Assembly: GCF_026967575.1 (NCBI RefSeq)
Contig: NZ_CP114054.1
Span: 1,922,001-1,986,000 of the forward strand
Direction of reading: 5' to 3'
Origin: Aurantiacibacter sp. MUD11
GTDB taxonomy: Bacteria > Pseudomonadota > Alphaproteobacteria > Sphingomonadales > Sphingomonadaceae
DNA length: 64,000 nucleotides
The position numbers and the translations under genes are program-made. The notes below the pieces were generated by a model. It made no database searches, had not been told where the DNA came from, and saw only the letters and a program-made list of their open reading frames with translations. This document shows, piece by piece, positions 58,416 to 64,000 of this stretch (position 1 is its first letter; the number at the start of each line of letters is the position of its first letter).

Positions 58416-59350
58416 CCGACAAGCGCGCCTTCCTCACGCGCAGCGCGGCCTTCGCCTCGATCGGCGTGGCACTGCTGCTGGCGGTGCTCAAGCTTTGGGC
58501 GGTGGTGCAGACCAGCTCCACCGCCATGCTCGGCAGCCTGGCCGATACCGGGCTGGACCTGATGGCCAGCCTGGCGACTCTGGTAGCCGTGTGGATCGCC
58601 GCGCATCCGGCGGACGACAACCATCGCTTCGGCCACGGCAAGGCAGAGGCGCTGGCGGCGATGTTCCAGATCATCCTGATCGTGCTCTCCGCCGGGGCCA
58701 TCGCCTTTCGCGCCTTGGTGCGCCTGGTTGAGGGCGGGGAAACGCAGGCGGCGGAGCAGGGCATTGCCGTTTCCGCCATCGCCATCGTCGCCACGCTGGG
58801 GCTGGTGGCCTGGCAGCGCCATGTCGTGAGCCGCACCGGCTCGGTTGCGATCAAGACCGACAGCATCCACTACCAGTCCGACCTGTTTCTCAACCTTGCC
58901 GTGATCGCCGCATTGGTGCTGGACCAGTATGTCGGCTTTGCCGAGGCCGACCCGCTGTTCGGTCTGGCGATTGCCGCCTGGCTGCTGTGGGGCGCATGGT
59001 CGGCTTCGAGCGAGGCCATCGATCACCTGATGGATCGCGAATGGCCGGAAGAGAAGCGTCGCGCCTTCGTCGAGGCGGCGGCAAAGCACCCCGAGCTTTC
59101 GCGCCTGCATGACCTGCGCACCCGCACCAGCGGCGACCGCGACTTTGCGCAGTTTCATGTCGATCTGCCCGGCACCATGTCGGTGCAGGCCGCGCATGAC
59201 ATCGTCGAGCGGGTGGAAACGGACCTGTGCCGCCAGTTTCCCGGCCTCGAGCTGCTCATCCACATCGACCCGCGCGGCCATCTCGACGAGCCGGGCAACA
59301 CGCTGGTCGAAGCTGACGAATTCGCGCAATTGAAGGACGAACCCGAATGA
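58412..59350 (+). CDS. Cation diffusion facilitator (zinc/iron efflux)
   Basis: A 312-residue transporter with about six helices. Metal residues lie in GSLADTGLDLMASL (DxxxD), NHRFGHGKAEAL and DSIHYQSDLFLN (HxxxD), as in FieF. A cytoplasmic domain (about 205-305) with HPELSRLHDLRTRTSGDRDFAQFHVDL closes it. It exports divalent cations using protons. GTG 58412 overlaps pdxH; the stop overlaps the next ATG (ATGA). Confidence 0.9.
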   Translation: MTDKRAFLTRSAAFASIGVALLLAVLKLWAVVQTSSTAMLGSLADTGLDLMASLATLVAVWIAAHPADDNHRFGHGKAEALAAMFQIILIVLSAGAIAFRALVRLVEGGETQAAEQGIAVSAIAIVATLGLVAWQRHVVSRTGSVAIKTDSIHYQSDLFLNLAVIAALVLDQYVGFAEADPLFGLAIAAWLLWGAWSASSEAIDHLMDREWPEEKRRAFVEAAAKHPELSRLHDLRTRTSGDRDFAQFHVDLPGTMSVQAAHDIVERVETDLCRQFPGLELLIHIDPRGHLDEPGNTLVEADEFAQLKDEPE

Positions 59351-60162
59351 CCCGCCGTTCCCTGCCTTACTGGCATGTCGACGCCTTTTCCGACCGTCCT
59401 TTCGCGGGCAACCAGGCGGGCGTGATGGTGCTGGAGCAATGGCTGCCCGACGACGTGCTGGTGGCTATCGCCGAGGAAAACAATTTCGCCGAAACGGCCT
59501 TCCTCGTGCGCGATGCCAGCGGCGAGGCGGACTGGGAGCTGCGCTGGTGCACGCCGACCTACGAGATCGGCCTGTGTGGCCATGCCACGCTGGCGAGCGG
59601 CCACCTGCTGCTGACCCATCCCGACTACATGCCCGATGCGCAGCGCGTCACCTTCCGCACCCGCAAGGCCGGCATTCTCGAAGTGCGCCGCGCGGGCGAC
59701 GGCTACGAGCTGGCACTGCCCGCCATTCCCACCGAGCAGGGCGAATGGGCGGAAGCCGTCGCGCTGCTTGGCGCGCAGCCGCAAGAGGTCTGGCTCAGCC
59801 CGGATCGCTACGGCATCTACCTGTTCGATTCCGCTGCGGAGGTGCTGGCGCTCGAACCGGACCTGCGCGGGCTGAAGGCACTGGGGACCGACCAGTTCAT
59901 CTGCACCGCGCCCGGCGCCGAGACCGACGTGGTCAGCCGTGTCTTCGTGCCCGGCGGCGGGGTGGACGAGGACAGCTTTACCGGCTCCGCCCACGCTGCG
60001 CTGACACCGTTCTGGACCGGGCGCCTTGGCCGCGACAGCTTCACCGCCTTCCAGGCCTCGCAGCGCGGTGGCCATGCGACCTGCCGCATCGACGGCGACC
60101 GTGCCGTGCTGGCCGGCGACTGCGTAACCGTGGTGGAAGGGCGCTTCTACCTGGAGGGGTAG
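59347..60162 (+). CDS. PhzF family phenazine-biosynthesis-like isomerase
   Basis: A 271-residue protein of the PhzF/YddE fold (two halves of an alpha/beta epimerase-like fold). AFSDRPFAGNQAGVM near residues 12-26, NFAETAFLV with the conserved glutamate, GLCGHATLASGHLLL and DVVSRVFVPGGGVDED. Genuine PhzF isomerises phenazine precursors, but this genome area has no phenazine genes, so the substrate is unknown. Its 3' end overlaps the convergent serine hydrolase by 16 bases. Confidence 0.88.
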   Translation: MTRRSLPYWHVDAFSDRPFAGNQAGVMVLEQWLPDDVLVAIAEENNFAETAFLVRDASGEADWELRWCTPTYEIGLCGHATLASGHLLLTHPDYMPDAQRVTFRTRKAGILEVRRAGDGYELALPAIPTEQGEWAEAVALLGAQPQEVWLSPDRYGIYLFDSAAEVLALEPDLRGLKALGTDQFICTAPGAETDVVSRVFVPGGGVDEDSFTGSAHAALTPFWTGRLGRDSFTAFQASQRGGHATCRIDGDRAVLAGDCVTVVEGRFYLEG

Positions 60163-61304
60163 AGCGCGACGATCCGCTCCAGCGCATCGACCAGCGCGGG
60201 GCGATCTGCGTCGTCGGTCTGGCCCAGCCGCACCACCGTCAGCCGCTGGCGCGGGGAGACGATGACGAATTGGCCGAGGTGGCCGACGGCAGCGAAGATA
60301 TCCTCGCTCACCGCTCCGTCGAACAGAGCCTTGCGTTCCTCGCCCGAGGGATGGTTGAGCCACAACTGGCCGCCGTAGTCGGGCGATGCAGGACTTGGTC
60401 GGCGCATGAATTCGATCCAGCCGCGCGGCACGATCTGGGCCCCGGAAACCGAACCGCCGTTGCGCAGGAACTCGCCGAACTTCGCCCAGTCGCGGGCGGT
60501 CGCCCAGAAATGGCTGCCGCCCACCAGCGTGCCGCTGGCATCATATTCCCCGGTCAGCGAATCCATGCCCAGCGGCACGGCCAGCCGGTCCGCCACGTAA
60601 CCAGCCATGGCCTCCTGTCGCTCGCGCGGGGAGGCATCGGGGGCCAGCGTGTCGGTAGCGATGTCGGCGAGGATCACGCTGGAGGCCGTGGAATAGGTGA
60701 AGGTGCTGCCCGGTTCGTGCGCCAGCGATTGCGCCTGGGCCCAGCCAGCCATGTCGTCGCGTCCGTCCATGAACAGCATGCGCACTTCGTCGGACGTGTA
60801 GGCGGGGTCGACCGCCTCGTCGTGGTCGAGGCCGGAGCGCATCTGCAGCAGGTGGCGCAGGGTAATCGCGCTGCGCGGCTCGCCCGGACGCTGCCAGCGT
60901 TCCACCGGCGCGGGATCGTCCAGCCGCAGGCGTCCGTCGGCAATCAGCATCCCGATCAGGACACCGGTGACGGACTTGGACATCGACCAGCCGGTGAAGC
61001 GGATTTCCGGCCCGTAGCCCTCGCCATAGCGTTCGGCGACGATCTCGCCCCCGTGCAGCACCAGCAAGGCGCGCGTCTCGCCAAGGCCCTCGGCCGTGAA
61101 CAGCGTGTCGATGGCGCGGGCCAGTTGTTCGCGCGGAACGCCAGGGTCTTCCGCCACGACTTCCAGTGCGGCGGACGGCAAGGGCTGTTCCGGCGGTGGC
61201 CCCTCCTGTGAACATGCGGCGAGCGCCGCCATGGACAGGATGGCTGGCACGAACACCATTGGCGTGCGTGAAAACAGTCGGCTAGAGAAGGAGCGAAGCG
61301 TCAT
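60147..61304 (-). CDS. Serine hydrolase, class C beta-lactamase fold, lipoprotein
   Basis: A 385-residue lipoprotein. The lipobox is MAALAACSQE (cysteine near residue 30). The beta-lactamase/DD-peptidase motif SxxK is SMSKSVTG near 108; the YxN-type motif is YSTAS near 194 (Thr in place of Asn), so the activity may be esterase- or peptidase-like. The upstream frame opens at 61337, but ATG 61302-61304 gives a good signal peptide (MTLRSFSSRLFSR). Divergent from a small Cys-rich gene with a 33-base gap. Confidence 0.87.
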   Translation of the reverse strand: MTLRSFSSRLFSRTPMVFVPAILSMAALAACSQEGPPPEQPLPSAALEVVAEDPGVPREQLARAIDTLFTAEGLGETRALLVLHGGEIVAERYGEGYGPEIRFTGWSMSKSVTGVLIGMLIADGRLRLDDPAPVERWQRPGEPRSAITLRHLLQMRSGLDHDEAVDPAYTSDEVRMLFMDGRDDMAGWAQAQSLAHEPGSTFTYSTASSVILADIATDTLAPDASPRERQEAMAGYVADRLAVPLGMDSLTGEYDASGTLVGGSHFWATARDWAKFGEFLRNGGSVSGAQIVPRGWIEFMRRPSPASPDYGGQLWLNHPSGEERKALFDGAVSEDIFAAVGHLGQFVIVSPRQRLTVVRLGQTDDADRPALVDALERIVALYPSR

Positions 61305-61337
61305 TGGCGCTGTCGTCTTTCCTGCAGGACCTTGCAA

Positions 61338-61685
61338 ATGGCAACCGCAAAACCAGCCGCGAAGCGTCGCGGCGCCTTATTGTTCAAACTGCTCGTCGCA
61401 TTGGCGGTGATCGGCGGGGCAGTGGCCTGGTTCTTCGGCGATGCCATCACCGGCTATGCGCAGGCGGGCACGGGCTATGCGGCGAAGAATGCCTGCTCCT
61501 GCCGTCACCTTGGCGGACGCGAACTGAACCAGTGCGAAGACGACCTGCTGCCGGGTATGGCGGCAATCTGGCTGAGCGAGGACGAGGCCGAACACAGCGT
61601 CACCGCCAGCATTCCGCTGCTGCACAGCGAGACGGCCAGTTTCGAGGAAGGCTTCGGCTGCGTGCTGGAGCCTTACGAGGGCTGA
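61338..61685 (+). CDS. Small Cys-containing membrane-anchored protein, unknown
   Basis: A 115-residue protein. A membrane segment (about residues 14-35, LFKLLVALAVIGGAVAWFF) precedes a periplasmic part with CSCRHLGGRELNQCEDD and FGCVLEP, four cysteines that could pair. No family recognised. ATG 61338 (MATAKPAAKRRG) was chosen over ATG 61332. It stands back to back with the serine hydrolase gene, an association worth checking in relatives. Confidence 0.7.
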   Translation: MATAKPAAKRRGALLFKLLVALAVIGGAVAWFFGDAITGYAQAGTGYAAKNACSCRHLGGRELNQCEDDLLPGMAAIWLSEDEAEHSVTASIPLLHSETASFEEGFGCVLEPYEG

Positions 61686-61696
61686 GACGTCCGGCG

Positions 61697-62848
61697 CTAG
61701 GCTTTCTCGGTCGTCTCGATCCACCCTCCGCCGACCACCCGATCGCCGGCATAGATCACGGCGGCCTGGCCGGGCGCGACACCGTATTCGGGCGTGTCGA
61801 AGCGGATCGTGGTCGCCGCGCCGTCGCCCAGCGGCCCATCCAGCACGATCGGCACCGGCTTGGCCAGCGAGCGTACCTTGGCCGTCAGCGGTGCGTCGGG
61901 CAGCGGCCCGATGCGGTTGGTCTCCACCAGCTTAGCGGCCTGCACTGCCAGCATGCGCTTGGGTCCGACGAGTACGCGCGCGCCTTCGGGGTCGAGACCG
62001 ACAACGTAGAGCGGTTCCGGCTGGCCGCCGATCTCCAGCCCGCGGCGCTGGCCGACAGTGTAGTGGATGATGCCGGGGTGCTGGCCCAGCACCTCGCCGC
62101 TTTCGGCATGCACGATCTCGCCGGCGCGGCCGCCCTCGGGCCGCATCGCCTTCACGATCTTGGCATAGTCGCCATCGGGCACGAAGCAGATGTCCTGGCT
62201 GTCCGGCTTGTTCGCCACCACCAGCCCGAACTCCTCGGCAATCGCACGCACCTCGGTCTTGGGCAGTCCGCCCAGCGGGAAGCGTAGGTAGTCGAGCTGC
62301 TCCTCGGTCGTGGCGTAGAGGAAGTACGACTGGTCGCGCGCGGGATCGAGCGCGCGGTGGAGTTCAGGGCCGTGCTCGCCCACCACCCGGCGCACATAGT
62401 GGCCGGTGGCAAGGCAATCCGCGCCCAGCTCCTTCGCCATGCGCAGCAGGTCGGTGAACTTGGGCCCCATGTTGCAGCGGATGCAGGGAATGGGCGTGCG
62501 GCCGGCCAGGTATTCGTCGGCGAAGGTTTCGACCACCTCCTCGCGGAAGCTCGACTCGTGGTCGAACACGTAATGCGCGATGCCCAGCCGGTCTGCCACC
62601 ATACGCGCGTCGCGAATGTCGTCGCCGGCGCAGCAGGCGCCCTTGCGACCCGTCGCCGCGCCATAGTCGTAAAGCTGCAGCGTGATGCCCATCACTTCTG
62701 CGCCGGTACGGGCCGCCAGGGCCGCCACCACGGAGGAGTCCACGCCGCCCGACATGGCGACCACGATCCGGCATTCGGACGCGGGGCGCGGCAGGTCGAA
62801 AAGCTCCTCGGCGTTAACCGAGACGGGAAGGGCGGCGATATCGGACAT
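61697..62848 (-). CDS. mnmA: tRNA 2-thiouridine(34) synthase
   Basis: A PP-loop enzyme of about 383 residues that thiolates wobble uridine of tRNA Lys, Glu and Gln. PP-loop [15 protein letters not shown] near residues 28-42; catalytic cysteines in [11 protein letters not shown] (near 110) and [10 protein letters not shown] (near 207). It complements MnmE/MnmG, also encoded here. ATG 62848 ([11 protein letters not shown]) is chosen over the frame start at 62863; neither has a strong ribosome-binding site. Confidence 0.95.
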   Translation of the reverse strand: MSDIAALPVSVNAEELFDLPRPASECRIVVAMSGGVDSSVVAALAARTGAEVMGITLQLYDYGAATGRKGACCAGDDIRDARMVADRLGIAHYVFDHESSFREEVVETFADEYLAGRTPIPCIRCNMGPKFTDLLRMAKELGADCLATGHYVRRVVGEHGPELHRALDPARDQSYFLYATTEEQLDYLRFPLGGLPKTEVRAIAEEFGLVVANKPDSQDICFVPDGDYAKIVKAMRPEGGRAGEIVHAESGEVLGQHPGIIHYTVGQRRGLEIGGQPEPLYVVGLDPEGARVLVGPKRMLAVQAAKLVETNRIGPLPDAPLTAKVRSLAKPVPIVLDGPLGDGAATTIRFDTPEYGVAPGQAAVIYAGDRVVGGGWIETTEKA

Positions 62849-62911
62849 TGCGCGGCGGCGCATACACGGGACGGCGGCTCAGCAAAAGCCCGGTAACGCA
62901 TCTCAAGTTTC

Positions 62912-62930
62912 GGTTAAGCCGCGCTTTACC
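62912..62930. promoter_or_regulatory. Candidate CtrA box upstream of the sciP operon
   Basis: GGTTAA, seven bases, TTTACC, one base from TTAA-N7-TTAA, 34 bases before the start of the gene ahead of sciP. Its arrangement is the same as 15438-15456. In Caulobacter CtrA activates sciP, so a functional site is expected; binding here is inferred. Confidence 0.5.
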
Positions 62931-62964
62931 TGATCTTGACGCTTCGGCCCTATTGGCTGGTGTC

Positions 62965-63303
62965 ATGTTCGAAGGGAAACCTCCTGCTGCGCTCGACTCG
63001 CGCAATTCCGCCACCGGCACCGCGCCGGAGGATGCGCTGTGCGAGCTGACCTGGACCGACCTCGTCACCAAGCTCAAGGCCGCGCGCGAACTGCGGGCGG
63101 AACTTGCGCATGGCGAGGACGCGTTGCTGGCCAGCTTCGATGCGGGGTCGGCAAGGCACCTGGCATCGCACCTCGATGCCCTTCGGCAATACGATGACGA
63201 ACGGGGCGTTAACCCTGATGATTTAGGCAATGGCAAAGGGGCTTGCGGCAAAGCGAACGAACGCGCTGACCGCGAGACACCGGCCACCCGAGGAAATACA
63301 TGA
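62965..63303 (+). CDS. Conserved small protein ahead of sciP, unknown
   Basis: A 112-residue protein. The core CELTWTDLVTKLKAARELRAELAHGEDALLASFDAGS (about residues 29-66) is helical; the rest is low complexity and charged (GVNPDDLGNGKGACGKANE). No known domain recognised. The frame is open upstream, but ATG 62965 (MFEGKPPAALD) is the likely start. Its stop overlaps the sciP ATG (63300-63303), so SciP is translated from the same message. Confidence 0.7.
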   Translation: MFEGKPPAALDSRNSATGTAPEDALCELTWTDLVTKLKAARELRAELAHGEDALLASFDAGSARHLASHLDALRQYDDERGVNPDDLGNGKGACGKANERADRETPATRGNT

Positions 63304-63599
63304 TCGAGAACCAGAAAATCCGTCCGGCGCAGGTAATCGGCCCCCTTGGCGAGCCGCTGACAATCGACGACCTTCCTTCCCCCGACACCAAGCGGTGGGT
63401 GGTTCGCCGCAAAGCGGAAGTCGTGGCTGCCGTTAACGGCGGGCTGCTGACGATCGACGAAGTCCTTGAGCGTTACAACCTGACGCTGGAGGAATTTGCG
63501 GGCTGGCAGCGGGCGGTCGACCGCTCTGGCATGCAGGGCCTGCGCGTCACCCGTATCCAGCACTATCGCGACCTTTACGAGCGCCAGCTCAAGTACTGA
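63300..63599 (+). CDS. sciP: Cell-cycle regulator SciP (DUF1153), CtrA inhibitor
   Basis: A 99-residue DUF1153 protein. In Caulobacter SciP binds CtrA and blocks activation of its promoters in G1. Family blocks: MIENQKIRPAQVIGPLGEPLT, LPSPDTKRWVVRRKAEVVAAV (helix-turn-helix like), RYNLTLEEFAGWQRAVDRSGMQGLRVTR, IQHYRD at the end. Coupled to the upstream small gene by ATGA; a terminator follows 52 bases after the stop. Together with trcR and the CtrA boxes it marks the CtrA-type cell-cycle network. Confidence 0.93.
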   Translation: MIENQKIRPAQVIGPLGEPLTIDDLPSPDTKRWVVRRKAEVVAAVNGGLLTIDEVLERYNLTLEEFAGWQRAVDRSGMQGLRVTRIQHYRDLYERQLKY

Positions 63600-63648
63600 G
63601 CGCGGCGCTCCGCCGAAAGGCAAACGCCGAAACTCATTCAAGAGTCTA

Positions 63649-63673
63649 GGAACGCCGGGCTGGTCCCGGCGTT
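63649..63673 (+). promoter_or_regulatory. Candidate EcfG-type stress promoter
   Basis: GGAAC (63649-63653), 16 bases, CGTT (63670-63673), followed by TTC. This matches the GGAAC-N16/17-CGTT promoter of EcfG, the general stress sigma factor of alphaproteobacteria. It lies 62 bases before the GlsB-like start and overlaps the sciP terminator. Confidence 0.55.
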
Positions 63674-63680
63674 TTCTTTG
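63651..63680 (+). terminator. Terminator of the sciP operon
   Basis: Perfect nine-pair stem AACGCCGGG / CCCGGCGTT with a five-base loop, followed by TTTCTTT. It lies 52 bases after the sciP stop. Confidence 0.85.
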
Positions 63681-63734
63681 CCGTATCCCCCTCCCATTCC
63701 CCGGGAGAGAGGGAGTTACGCAGGAGGACAAGCA

Positions 63735-64000
63735 ATGGGTTGGATTATCGCAATTATCGTTGGCGGCGTCATCGGCTGGATCGCCAGCATGATCATGAAC
63801 CGCGACGCTTCGATGGGCATTTTCTGGAATATCGTCGTGGGCCTGATCGGCTCGCTGCTCGGCGGCTGGATCGGCACGACCTTCCTCAACATCGGTTCCA
63901 CCCTGACCGAGTTCAGCCTTCCCGGGCTGGCCATGAGCCTTGCCGGCGCAGTCGTGCTGCTGGGCATCATGAACCTGATCCAGCGCGGACGGGTGCGTTA
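63735..64000 (+). CDS. GlsB/YeaQ/YmgE family stress membrane protein, cut by window edge
   Basis: An 88-residue visible protein with about three helices (IIAIIVGGVIGWIASMIM, GIFWNIVVGLIGSLLGGWIG, LAMSLAGAVVLLGIMNLI). Gly-rich helices of this kind mark the transglycosylase-associated/GlsB family, often induced by stress. The window ends with TA, probably the first two bases of the stop codon. AGGAGG lies eight to nine bases before ATG 63735. A candidate EcfG promoter sits 62 bases upstream. Confidence 0.85.
   Translation, partial: MGWIIAIIVGGVIGWIASMIMNRDASMGIFWNIVVGLIGSLLGGWIGTTFLNIGSTLTEFSLPGLAMSLAGAVVLLGIMNLIQRGRVR

Noticed and set aside
1..64000. tRNA, rRNA, CRISPR, IS element or prophage genes
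   Set aside because: None seen; no transposase, integrase or repeat-spacer pattern and uniform codon style throughout.

Overview
The window is chromosomal DNA of a high-GC alphaproteobacterium. SciP (DUF1153), TrcR (DUF1013), a DUF6489 protein, a SUV3-type helicase, candidate CtrA boxes and clustered GANTC sites (the CcrM methylation sequence) fit Sphingomonadales, most likely an Erythrobacteraceae-like organism. That placement is inferred from gene content and protein style; no search was run. No rRNA, tRNA, CRISPR array, prophage or insertion sequence was seen. No gene-free gap exceeds 300 bases.

The most important region is 1-14.4 kb, which looks like the replication origin and centromere. 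The 298-base gap between ppsR (the RP001/DUF299 gene) and hemE is the classical alphaproteobacterial oriC position. It holds a perfect DnaA box, a 21-base run of pure A/T and eight GANTC sites. Left of it hpf, dnaQ, coaE, aroE, maf and ppsR all run leftward. Right of it hemE, hemJ and rho run rightward and lead to mnmE-mnmG-rsmG-parA-parB. Four parS palindromes lie in or beside mnmE, mnmG and rsmG, 4.8-8.4 kb from the origin. ParA, ParB, parS and oriC are therefore all present here.

From 14.4 to 28 kb there are envelope and stress genes (a His-rich secreted protein with an EF-hand loop, msrC, a sorbosone dehydrogenase-like protein, a DUF2807 lipoprotein), sua5, carD, a BrkB-type membrane protein, a ferredoxin/S4/SUV3-helicase operon, an M23 peptidase and hemB. 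From 28 to 43 kb come an acetyltransferase, an MFS/spermidine-synthase fusion, a gamma carbonic anhydrase, an ATP-dependent DNA ligase with its nuclease partner, an M1 peptidase, clpA, a quinone oxidoreductase operon and an LpxH-like phosphatase with a glycosyltransferase.

From 43 to 64 kb lie trcR with a terminator-like leader hairpin, a bactofilin/M23 cell-shape pair with a 71-base overlap, proA, an aldo/keto reductase, and nadD-rsfS-rlmH-EnvC-like-S41 protease. These are followed by dsbB-coq7, fabI coupled to a second BrkB protein, a DnaJ-type chaperone, pdxH-CDF transporter-PhzF, mnmA, the orf-sciP operon and a GlsB/YeaQ stress protein cut by the right edge.

The common theme is chromosome replication and segregation plus cell-cycle control: oriC, parABS, SciP, TrcR, CarD, GANTC clusters and two matching CtrA-like boxes. 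Many adjacent genes overlap by ATGA, GTGA or TGATG, indicating translationally coupled operons.
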